Positions 25,724-32,983 of a stretch of 64,000 nt of DNA are shown here, piece after piece. Under the pieces are notes generated by a model, which searched no databases, was not told the DNA's origin, and saw nothing but the letters and a program-made list of their open reading frames with translations. The stretch is from NCBI RefSeq assembly GCF_007625155.1, contig NZ_VMNK01000003.1, positions 620,001 through 684,000 on the forward strand, given 5' to 3'. The stretch's first letter is position 1, and every line of letters begins with the position of its first letter. The stretch comes from Denitromonas halophila. Lineage in GTDB: Bacteria; Pseudomonadota; Gammaproteobacteria; Burkholderiales; Rhodocyclaceae. The translations under genes were made by a program, and so were the position numbers.

Positions 25724-27709
25724 ATGACTCAGTCTCAAACCGAAGTACCGGCCAAGGCCGGGTTCCATGCGCCGGTGTTCTATCCGGCATCCATTCTGAT
25801 CATTGCGCTGGTGGCTTTCGCCGCCCTGGCGCCCGAAACGGCCAACGACACGTTCAAATCGCTGCAGGCGACCATCGTGGCCAACGGTAGCTGGTTCTAT
25901 GTGCTCACCGTGGCCATCATCCTGATGACGGTCACCTTCCTGGGCCTGTCGCGCTACGGCGAGATCAAGCTCGGGCCGGATCACTCCAGGCCCGACTACT
26001 CCAACCTCACCTGGTTCGCCATGCTGTTTTCGGCCGGTATGGGTATCGGGCTGATGTTCTTTGGCGTGGCCGAGCCGGTCATGCACTTCCTGTCGCCGCC
26101 GGTCGGCGACCCCGGCACGGTCGAGGCCGCCCGCGCGGCGATGAAGATCACCTTCTTCCACTGGGGCCTGCATGCCTGGGCGATCTATGCGATTGTGGCG
26201 CTGATTCTGGCGTTTTTCGCCTATCGTCATGGCCTGCCGCTGACCCTGCGTTCGGCGTTGTACCCGATGATCGGTGAGCGCATCTATGGCCCGATCGGCC
26301 ATGCGGTGGATATTTTTGCCGTCATCGGCACGGTGTTCGGCGTGGCCACTTCGCTCGGCTACGGGGTGATGCAGGTCAATGCCGGCCTCAACCACCTGTT
26401 CGACGTCCCGGTCAGCACCACGGTGCAGATCGTGCTCATCGTCGGCGTGACCGGGCTGGCCATGCTGTCGGTGGCCACCGGCCTCGACAAGGGCATCAAG
26501 ATCTTGTCAGAGCTGAACATGGGCCTGGCGGTGATTTTGCTCATCGTCATGCTGGTGCTCGGCCCCACGGTGTTCCTGCTGCAAACCTTCGTGCAGAACA
26601 CCGGCGCCTACGCTTCGGACATTGTCAGCAACACCTTCAACCTCTTCGCCTACCAGAAGACCGACTGGATCGGCGGCTGGACGATTCTGTACTGGGGCTG
26701 GTGGATGTCCTGGGCGCCCTTCGTCGGGCTGTTCATCGCGCGCGTCTCGCGCGGGCGCACCATCCGCGAGTTCGCCATGGGCGTGCTCTTCGTGCCCACC
26801 GGCTTCACGCTGATGTGGATGACGGTGTTCGGCAACTCGGCCATCGAGCTGATCCTCAACCAGGGCCAGGTGGCGCTGGGCGAGGCGGTGTCGGCCGACG
26901 TGGCGCTGGCGCTGTTCGCCTTTCTGGAAAATTTCCCGTTCTCGGGTGTGCTGTCCATGCTCGCCATGGTGATGGTGGTGGTGTTCTTCGTCACCTCCTC
27001 CGACTCGGGCTCCATGGTGGTCGACATGCTGTGCTCGCGCGGGCATGACAACACGCCACTGTGGCAGCGCATCTACTGGGCCGGCGGTGAAGGCGTGGTG
27101 GCCATCGTGTTGCTGCTGGCCGGCGGCCTCGGCGCCTTGCAGACCATGACCATCGCCAGCGCCCTGCCCTTTGCCGTGGTGCTGCTGATCGCCACCTATG
27201 GCCTCATCAAGGCGCTGCGGATCGACCTCTACAAGCGCGAGAGCCTGCAGATGAACTCCGCGCCCGTCGGCCCGCCGGCCGTCAGCGGCTCGTGGAAAGA
27301 CCGCCTGCACAACATCGTCGACTACCCCACGCGCGACGTGGTGCAGCGCTTCATCGCCCAGATCGGCCGGCCCGCCTGCGACGAAGTGGCCGCCGAGCTC
27401 AAGCTCAAGGGCATTGACGCCACGGTGACCAGCACCGACCCCGACCACGTGGCGCTCAGCGTGGCCCATGGCGATGAGATCGACTTCCTCTACCAGGTGC
27501 GCGCCCGTGCCCACATCAAACCGGCTTTCCTCAGCCCCGACGTGGCCGAGAGCGAGGTGGCCGAGGAGCAGAAGTACTACCGCGCCGAAATCCACCTGCG
27601 TGAGGGCGGTCAGGACTACGACATCATGGGCTGGTCAAAAGAGGGCGTGATCAGCGACATCATCGACCAGTACCACAAGCACATGCACTTTCTGCATCTG
27701 GTGCGCTGA
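25724..27709 (+). CDS. BCCT-family choline/betaine transporter (BetT-like)
   Basis: A 661-residue inner-membrane transporter of the betaine-choline-carnitine family, driven by H+ or Na+. Twelve hydrophobic segments are visible, with the family's glycine stretch MLFSAGMGIGLMFFGVAEP in TM3 and the substrate-site region WTILYWGWWMSWAPFVGLFI in TM8, followed by ARVSRGRTIREF. A long cytosolic C-terminus (about residues 520-661), ending REGGQDYDIMGWSKEGVISD and YHKHMHFLHLVR, resembles the osmosensory tail of BetT. This favours choline uptake for osmoprotection. No bet biosynthesis genes are adjacent. Confidence 0.88.
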   Translation: MTQSQTEVPAKAGFHAPVFYPASILIIALVAFAALAPETANDTFKSLQATIVANGSWFYVLTVAIILMTVTFLGLSRYGEIKLGPDHSRPDYSNLTWFAMLFSAGMGIGLMFFGVAEPVMHFLSPPVGDPGTVEAARAAMKITFFHWGLHAWAIYAIVALILAFFAYRHGLPLTLRSALYPMIGERIYGPIGHAVDIFAVIGTVFGVATSLGYGVMQVNAGLNHLFDVPVSTTVQIVLIVGVTGLAMLSVATGLDKGIKILSELNMGLAVILLIVMLVLGPTVFLLQTFVQNTGAYASDIVSNTFNLFAYQKTDWIGGWTILYWGWWMSWAPFVGLFIARVSRGRTIREFAMGVLFVPTGFTLMWMTVFGNSAIELILNQGQVALGEAVSADVALALFAFLENFPFSGVLSMLAMVMVVVFFVTSSDSGSMVVDMLCSRGHDNTPLWQRIYWAGGEGVVAIVLLLAGGLGALQTMTIASALPFAVVLLIATYGLIKALRIDLYKRESLQMNSAPVGPPAVSGSWKDRLHNIVDYPTRDVVQRFIAQIGRPACDEVAAELKLKGIDATVTSTDPDHVALSVAHGDEIDFLYQVRARAHIKPAFLSPDVAESEVAEEQKYYRAEIHLREGGQDYDIMGWSKEGVISDIIDQYHKHMHFLHLVR

Positions 27710-27772
27710 ATGCGCGCTGCCGGCAGCCGCTTGAGCGCCGCTTGCCGGCGCACGGGCTGCATGGCGCGTGTC

Positions 27773-28033
27773 ATGCAGACACCGCGCCTCGTCCTGAGCG
27801 AAGGCGAACGCTTGGGGGGCCGTGGCTGCATGGTCGGCCACTGGTCGCTGTGTGGTTGCGGACCCTGAGGTATCGAAGAAAAGACGTCCGGGCGCGTGCT
27901 CGGCGCCGCCGGACCGGTGGCATCCCAACGACTGGTGGAGCCCGAAATCAAGTGGGCGCTGAGCCGTGCGCATTGGCGGCAGGGTTTTGCCAGCGAGGCG
28001 GTGCGGTTGGTAGGCGCCCGCTTTGAGAAGGAC
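27773..28033 (+). pseudogene. decayed RimJ/RimL-type acetyltransferase gene
   Basis: The sequence begins MQTPRLVLSEGERLG, the usual first strand of RimJ/L-like GNAT proteins, then hits a TGA near 27866. Homology resumes in another frame at 27896 with LGAAGPVASQRLVEPEIKWA and LSRAHWRQGFASEAVRLV, the acetyl-CoA loop of that subfamily, and ends near 28033. The middle (about 80 residues) and the C-terminus are missing. The rest of the 880-base gap (28034-28420) shows nothing recognisable apart from weak GC-rich palindromes. Confidence 0.65.
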
Positions 28034-28420
28034 GTCGAATGTCGGCGTGGGGCAGGGCATCTCTACCGGCACCCGAAGGATACGCCGGCGAACCTTCGAT
28101 CGCGCCCCTTGTGCCCCCGGAAACTGTCGTTGGCGCCGCCGATGCCATCGTGGTTCGATGGGATCGCGCAGAGTGCGGCATTTTCGTGGGCCTTGTTGAG
28201 TGCACGCCGCCGGTGGTCCGGCGTTTATCGGCGATGTTGGCGCGGCGGAAGGCCATGCACGCTTGATCGTTGTCCCGTTTCCCGGACTCGTCGGTGACTG
28301 CCTCGGTGGTTAACCGGCCGGGCGAGGTGCGCCGTCGGCCTGCCCGGAGGGTCGCCGCCCGCTGGGATAACAACGGCGTGCATTTCATGACCGACGTCAT
28401 GGCGTGTGACGCCTGAAAAC

Positions 28421-28434
28421 TTGATACATATCAA
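28421..28434. promoter_or_regulatory. perfect FNR/ANR/DNR-type binding site upstream of pqqA
   Basis: TTGATACATATCAA matches the consensus TTGAT-N4-ATCAA exactly. It lies 158 bases before the pqqA start and in the only long AT-rich patch of the gap. FNR-family regulators activate from about 41.5 bases upstream of transcription starts, which would put a start near 28470 and leave a leader of about 120 bases. This predicts oxygen- or nitric-oxide-responsive expression of the pqq cluster. Inference from one site. Confidence 0.6.
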
Positions 28435-28592
28435 ATAGTTGCTTGTGCCGAGCCGGATTTTCACGTCGATGCCCGCCAATCATGATTTTCTGTAGCGGAT
28501 TGCGGCAGATGGTGGATGGCGCGCCCGGCACGTGGCTCCCAATAATGGTGTCAGGCACGGCATGGGGCCGCGCCGCCATTGAGGAGACACAC

Positions 28593-28667
28593 ATGACCTG
28601 GGAAACCCCCGCCTACTGCGAAATCCGCCTGGGCTTCGAAGTCACGGCTTACGTCTACGTCCGCTAA
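28593..28667 (+). CDS. pqqA: PqqA, PQQ precursor peptide
   Basis: A 24-residue ribosomal peptide that supplies the carbon skeleton of pyrroloquinoline quinone. The two residues that PqqE cross-links are present with the invariant spacing: Glu16-Val-Thr-Ala-Tyr20 within FEVTAYVYVR. The N-terminus (MTWETPAYCEIRLG) follows the family pattern. A GAGGAG site lies 7 bases before the ATG. A strong hairpin follows, and pqqD starts 63 bases on. A Cys at residue 9 is unusual. Confidence 0.95.
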   Translation: MTWETPAYCEIRLGFEVTAYVYVR

Positions 28668-28675
28668 GCCGGTCC

Positions 28676-28705
28676 GGGGCGGTGGCGGCTTGCCGCCCTC
28701 GCCCC
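28676..28705 (+). other. intercistronic RNA hairpin after pqqA
   Basis: GGGGC at 28676 pairs with GCCCC at 28701, enclosing GGCGG-CTTG-CCGCC. There is no T tract, so it is not a simple terminator. Such hairpins after pqqA may keep the peptide mRNA abundant relative to pqqD/pqqE, a known general pattern for precursor peptide genes; here it is inference. Confidence 0.5.
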
Positions 28706-28730
28706 CGCCATTGCCCAGAGGCTCGCCACC

Positions 28731-29015
28731 ATGACCATCACATCGACCGCCACCGACCGCCGCCCGCAGCTGTCGCCCCACTTCATGTTCCGTTGGGAAG
28801 CCAGCCAGGACGCCTACATCCTGCTCTACCCGGAAGGGCTGATCAAACTCAACCCCTCCGCCGGCGAGATCCTCAAGCGCTGCGACGGAGAACACACCGT
28901 GGCCGAGCTGATCGCCGATCTGCAGGACGCCTTCCCCGGCCCCGCCGACGACATCGACCAGGGCGTGCGCGCCTTTCTCGATGTGGCCACCGACAAGGGC
29001 TGGCTGCACGCCTGA
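28731..29015 (+). CDS. pqqD: PqqD, peptide chaperone for PQQ synthesis
   Basis: A 94-residue PqqD. It binds PqqA and presents it to the radical SAM enzyme PqqE. The typical sequence is seen: LSPHFMFRWEASQDAYILLY, PEGLIKLNPSAGEILKRCDG, TVAELIADLQ, and the end VRAFLDVATDKGWLHA, a winged-helix RiPP recognition element. Length is normal. pqqE starts 26 bases downstream with an AAGGAG site. pqqB and pqqC, which usually lie between pqqA and pqqD, are missing here. Confidence 0.95.
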   Translation: MTITSTATDRRPQLSPHFMFRWEASQDAYILLYPEGLIKLNPSAGEILKRCDGEHTVAELIADLQDAFPGPADDIDQGVRAFLDVATDKGWLHA

Positions 29016-29041
29016 GACCACCCGCCACAAGGAGCACCACC

Positions 29042-30187
29042 ATGCCAAAAGACAGCAACGGCCTCACGCTCGACGGCCAGGGCAAGCCCCTGTGGCTGTC
29101 CCTCGAAATCACCTATCGCTGCCCGCTCAAGTGCAGCTGGTGCAACAACCCGCTGGATTTCGACGACTACGCCGCCCGTGAGTTGAGTACCGACGAATGG
29201 AAGCGCGTGCTGCGCGAAGCGCGCGAGCTGGGCGCCCTGCAGCTGGGCTTTACCGGCGGCGAGCCGCTGCAGCGGCCCGACCTTGAAGAACTGGTGGCCT
29301 ACGCTAACGCGCTGGGCTTCTACACCAACCTGATCACCTCCGGCATCGGCCTGACCGAAGCGCGCTTGGTGGCGCTCAAGGCAGCCGGCCTCAAGCAGAT
29401 CCAGCTGTCGCTGCAGGCCACCGAGGCCGCGGTCACCGACGCGCTGGTCGGCGCCACCGCGCATGAGCGCAAGCTCGACGCCGCCCGCCGCATCAAGGCG
29501 CACGGCTTTCCGATGGTGCTCAACATGCCGGTCTTCCGCCAGAACATCGGCATGACCGACGCGATGATCGCCTGGGCCGCCGAGCTGGGCATCGAGTACA
29601 TCGAGTTCGCCAACATCCAGTACTACAACTGGGCGCTGATGAACCGCGACGAACTCATGCCCACGCTCGAACAGGTGCGCGAAGCCGAGCAGGTGGTGCA
29701 GCGCTGGCGCGACACGCTGGGCAAGAAAATGACGATCTACTTCGTCATCCCCGACTACTACGAAGGCCGCCCCAAGGCCTGCATGAACGGCTGGGGCGCC
29801 ATCCACCTGACCATCGCCCCCGACGGCGTGGCCATGCCCTGCCAGGAAGCGCGTGTGATCCCCGGCCTCGAATTCGAATCGGTGCGTGACAAGCCGCTGG
29901 CCTGGCTGTGGCACGAGTCGCCGTTGTTCCGCAAATATCGCGGCCTCGACTGGCTGCCCGAGCCCTGTGTGTCGTGCGACGAAAAGGAAAAGGACTTCGG
30001 CGGCTGCCGCTGCCAGGCCTTCCTGCTCACCGGCGACGCCGGCAACACCGACCCGGCCTGTGGCCGCTCGCCGCATCACGCCCGGGTGCGCGAGGCGACA
30101 GACACCGCCGCCCGCCCGCTGCGCTTCCGCAAGCCGCTGTTCAAGCGCGCCGCCGGCACCGTCACCACCGCCTTCCTGGAGGACTGA
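29042..30187 (+). CDS. pqqE: PqqE, radical SAM enzyme of PQQ synthesis
   Basis: A 381-residue radical SAM/SPASM enzyme that forms the C-C bond between the Glu and Tyr of PqqA. The SAM cluster motif is CPLKCSWC (Cys27, Cys31, Cys34), followed by QLGFTGGEPLQRPDLEEL. Further PqqE hallmarks are FYTNLITSGIGL, VIPDYYEGRPKACMNGWGAI, TIAPDGVAMPCQEA and the SPASM cysteines in PEPCVSCDEKEKDFGGCRC plus DPACG. No key Cys appears lost. A 31-residue membrane ORF begins 2 bases after the stop, so pqqE is probably cotranscribed with the following unusual genes. Confidence 0.95.
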   Translation: MPKDSNGLTLDGQGKPLWLSLEITYRCPLKCSWCNNPLDFDDYAARELSTDEWKRVLREARELGALQLGFTGGEPLQRPDLEELVAYANALGFYTNLITSGIGLTEARLVALKAAGLKQIQLSLQATEAAVTDALVGATAHERKLDAARRIKAHGFPMVLNMPVFRQNIGMTDAMIAWAAELGIEYIEFANIQYYNWALMNRDELMPTLEQVREAEQVVQRWRDTLGKKMTIYFVIPDYYEGRPKACMNGWGAIHLTIAPDGVAMPCQEARVIPGLEFESVRDKPLAWLWHESPLFRKYRGLDWLPEPCVSCDEKEKDFGGCRCQAFLLTGDAGNTDPACGRSPHHARVREATDTAARPLRFRKPLFKRAAGTVTTAFLED

Positions 30188-30188
30188 G

Positions 30189-30284
30189 ATGCGCCATCCC
30201 TACGACACCGCACGCGGCACCATCGCTCTCGGCGTACTGCTCACCGTGGTGTTGGCAGCGCTGGTGCGCCTGCTGGCCGGTTGA
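30189..30284 (+). CDS. 31-residue single-span membrane peptide
   Basis: MRHPYDTARGTIALGVLLTV continues as VLAALVRLLAG and stops. It has a basic N-terminus and one hydrophobic helix of about 20 residues. It starts one base after the pqqE stop (TGAG-ATG) with CTGGAGGACTGAG upstream as a plausible binding site, and its stop is 8 bases before the next gene. The packing argues that it is translated. It could be a small subunit for the neighbouring PuuD-like membrane protein. No family recognised. Confidence 0.6.
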   Translation: MRHPYDTARGTIALGVLLTVVLAALVRLLAG

Positions 30285-30292
30285 GGCGCGCC

Positions 30293-30790
30293 ATGGACAT
30301 GCTGCTCGACCTCACCCTGCGCTGGGCGCACTTCATCGCCGGCATCATCTGGGTCGGCCACAACTACTCCAGCGTGGTGCAGCGCCCGAGCTGGCAGCCG
30401 CTGCGCGCCGAGGAGCTGAGCGACGACCGCAGTCCGCGCTTCCAGGCGCTGCTCAACCGCGAGCACGGCTTCTTCCGCTGGGCCTCGGTGGTCACCTGGA
30501 GCGCCGGCCTGCTGATGCTGTGGCGCCAGGGCTGGCTGAGCGACGCGCTCGCCCTGCAAGGCAGTCTGGCGCCGATTGGCGTGGGCATGTATATCGGCAC
30601 GCTGATGATGCTCAACGTCTGGCTGGTGCTGTGGCCGCACCAGAAAAAGGTGCTCGGCCTGGTGCCCGCCAGCATCGACGAGCGCCTGCGCTGCTCGCGC
30701 ATCACCCACCTGTCGTCGCGCACCAACACCATGCTGTCGATCCCGCTGCTGTTCTTCATGGCCACCGGCAGCCACGGCGGTCTGCTGTGA
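30293..30790 (+). CDS. short PuuD-like membrane protein (urate oxidase N-domain type)
   Basis: A 165-residue membrane protein resembling the membrane part of PuuD-type urate hydroxylases, but half its length and without a cytochrome c domain. Visible similarities: LRWAHFIAGIIWVGHNYSSV (TM1 with His), EHGFFRWASVVTWSAGLLML (TM2), IGTLMMLNVWLVLWPHQKKV (TM3), and SSRTNTMLSIPLLFFMATGS (TM4), which parallels SRHNNYLTLPVLFLM of PuuD. ATG at 30293 is preferred to TTG at 30281. It overlaps the aminotransferase gene by four bases. A redox or quinone-interacting role next to pqq genes is possible but not shown. Confidence 0.65.
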   Translation: MDMLLDLTLRWAHFIAGIIWVGHNYSSVVQRPSWQPLRAEELSDDRSPRFQALLNREHGFFRWASVVTWSAGLLMLWRQGWLSDALALQGSLAPIGVGMYIGTLMMLNVWLVLWPHQKKVLGLVPASIDERLRCSRITHLSSRTNTMLSIPLLFFMATGSHGGLL

Positions 30791-31869
30791 CGGCCTACAG
30801 CTTTGCCGCCGGCCCCGCCCGCCTGCCCGACGCCGTGCTCGAACGCGCCCGCGACGAGCTGTTCGTCCGCGGCGTAGACGGCGCCGCCACACTGGAGCGC
30901 CCCTTCACCGGCGACGCCTTCCGCGCCACGCTGGCCCATGCCCGCGAACGCCTGGCCACGCTGCTCGACCTGCCACCCGGCTACCGCATCCTGTTCCTCG
31001 CCGGCGGCGCCATGCACCAGTTCTCGCTACTGCCCATGAACCTGCTCGGCACCGCCCGCTGCGCCGCCTACGCCGACTCCGGCTACTGGTCGCAGCGCGC
31101 CATCGACGAAGCGCGCCGCTACACCGAGGTGGTCATTGCCGCGCGCTACATCGGCGCCACCCCGCTGGCCGCGCCGACTACCGGCCGCTGGCATCTGCCA
31201 CAGGGCTGCGCCTACTGCCACATCACCCCCAACGAAACCGTCGACGGCCTGGCCTACCCCGAGCTGCCGCACACCGGCGCCGTGCCGCTGGTGGCCGACG
31301 CCACCTCCTGCTTTCTCGCCACGCCGCTCGACGTCACCCGCTTCGGCCTGATCTACGCCAGCGCCCAGAAAAATCTTGGCATCGCCGGGCTCACCGTGCT
31401 CGTGGTGCGCGACGAGCTGCTCGGCCGCGTCGCCCCGCACGTCCCCACCGCATTCAGCTACCGCATCCAGGCCCAGCAGGACAGCACCTACAACACCCCG
31501 CCCACCGCCGCCATCCACGTGGCCGCCCTGGTCTTCGACTGGATCGCCGACAACGGCGGCCTCACCGCGCTGGCTGCCGCCAACCGGCGCAAGGCCGAGG
31601 GGATCTACCGCGTCATCGACGGCAGCGGCGGCGTCTACACCGCCCCGGTGGTGCCCGCCCACCGCTCCGTCACCAATATCCGCTTCCACCTGGGCGACAC
31701 CGCCCTCACCGAGCGCTTCGTCGCCGAGGCCGAAGCCCACGGCCTGCATCACCTGCGCGGCCACCCCCGCATCGGCGGCCTGCGCGCCAGCCTCTACAAC
31801 GCCATGCCCGACGCCGGCGCCAGCGCGCTGGCCGAGTTCATGGCCGATTTTGCGCGGCGGAATGGATGA
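30787..31869 (+). CDS. SerC-family class V aminotransferase
   Basis: A 360-residue PLP enzyme of the phosphoserine aminotransferase family. It begins YSFAAGPARLPDAVLERARD (usual SerC start), has ILFLAGGAMHQFSLLPMNLL, VADATSCFLATPLDVTRFGL and the PLP lysine Lys195 in IYASAQKNLGIAGLTVLVV. The end (GGLRASLYNAMP) is also SerC-like. Normal SerC acts in serine and pyridoxine synthesis. Here it starts with GTG within the stop of the PuuD-like gene, in a pqq cluster, so a dedicated role or a second SerC copy are both possible. I therefore leave the symbol blank. Confidence 0.85.
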   Translation: MTAYSFAAGPARLPDAVLERARDELFVRGVDGAATLERPFTGDAFRATLAHARERLATLLDLPPGYRILFLAGGAMHQFSLLPMNLLGTARCAAYADSGYWSQRAIDEARRYTEVVIAARYIGATPLAAPTTGRWHLPQGCAYCHITPNETVDGLAYPELPHTGAVPLVADATSCFLATPLDVTRFGLIYASAQKNLGIAGLTVLVVRDELLGRVAPHVPTAFSYRIQAQQDSTYNTPPTAAIHVAALVFDWIADNGGLTALAAANRRKAEGIYRVIDGSGGVYTAPVVPAHRSVTNIRFHLGDTALTERFVAEAEAHGLHHLRGHPRIGGLRASLYNAMPDAGASALAEFMADFARRNG

Positions 31870-32164
31870 GCACGCTGGCGCGGCCGCCCGACGGCAAGAC
31901 GCCCGCATCCTCCGCGACGACGGGGCGAAGCGCTCGCATTGCGCAGCGTCGCATCGGGGGCATGACTCGGCGCGGTGGAAGCCGCTCATCATCGAATCGC
32001 GACAACAGCCCGGTGACGCGTGTGCAGCGTGTCAGGTCGCACGGCGCATCGCTCGCGCCCGCGTGGCGGGGCAGCGTCTCCGTGAGCGTGCTGGTCCGAA
32101 CACCGGCAATCCGCATGCACTGGCTTGCGCCAAGCGTGTCGCGCAGCAACGGCAGATTTCTCCT

Positions 32165-32905
32165 GTGATCAGGTCCAGCCTGCCCTGGCACGACCGCCCC
32201 GGCCTCGCCGGCGGCATCGACACCGATGGCCGTCAGGCCGCCACCTTGCTGGAGCTCGGCTTCGGCAGCGTCGAGTTCGGCACCGTCGCCGCCCATCCAC
32301 AGGCGCCCAACTCGCTCGCCCCACTGGTCGCGCGTCTTGCCGCCCTGCCACCCCGCAGCGTCGATACCAGCGCCATCGGGATCAGCGTTGGCCTGTCGCC
32401 AGATGCGCCGGCCACTGCCTTGCCGGCCCAATGGCTCGACGCCTTGCACGATGCCTGGAGCGTCGCCGACTACCTGAGCTTCAACCTCAGCGCCCGCGCC
32501 CGCCGCCCCCTCTTGGCACCGGAACATCACCCCATGCTGGCCGTTACCCTGCGCGCGCTGGTTCGCGAGCGCAATCGCCTGCCCCGGTATATCGCTCTGG
32601 CGCTCAAACTGCCGCTCGGCGACCGGCACGACCCGCTGCCGGCCCTCGCCGATACCGCCGCCCACGCCGGCATTGACTGTCTCACCCTGGTGCTGGCTGA
32701 TCCGCCCGCCCGGCGCAGCGAGCAACTCGCCCGACTCGCCGATCTGGCCCACCGGCTGGCTGGCGGGCCCGCCCTCGTCGCAGTCGGTGGCATACGCAAC
32801 GCCCGCGATGTCCAAGATGCCCACGCGGTCGGCGCCTCAGCCGTGCAGGTCCACCGCGCGTTTATTCACCGCGGCCCGGCCTGCCTGAAAGATCTGAGTA
32901 GGTAA
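32165..32905 (+). CDS. dihydroorotate dehydrogenase-like TIM barrel protein
   Basis: A 246-residue FMN-type barrel. Similarity to class 2 PyrD: GLAGGIDTDGRQAATLLELG then FGSVEFGTVAAHPQAPN (FMN-site region), DYLSFNLSARARRP (matching the NxSxP strand), ALKLPLG (matching the Lys strand), and VAVGGIRNARDVQDAHAVGA then SAVQVHRAFIHRGPA (phosphate site). It is about 90 residues shorter than PyrD, lacking the N-terminal helices, and the catalytic Ser loop is not obvious. Start is uncertain: GTG at 32165 has no good binding site, and the frame is open back through 31870. The role next to pqq and serC-like genes is unknown. Confidence 0.65.
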   Translation: MIRSSLPWHDRPGLAGGIDTDGRQAATLLELGFGSVEFGTVAAHPQAPNSLAPLVARLAALPPRSVDTSAIGISVGLSPDAPATALPAQWLDALHDAWSVADYLSFNLSARARRPLLAPEHHPMLAVTLRALVRERNRLPRYIALALKLPLGDRHDPLPALADTAAHAGIDCLTLVLADPPARRSEQLARLADLAHRLAGGPALVAVGGIRNARDVQDAHAVGASAVQVHRAFIHRGPACLKDLSR

Positions 32906-32983
32906 GGCCGCGTCATTCGGCCGTTGTTGGACAATCTCGCCTCGGCGAACCGGACGCCTGGCGCACGAGGCTCGCCGCCGACG

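Noticed and set aside
31866-32168. 100-codon frame starting inside the SerC-like stop
   Set aside because: The product is Arg/Ser-rich low-complexity sequence with no recognisable domain, and another frame through the same DNA is equally open. Kept only as an unexplained stretch.
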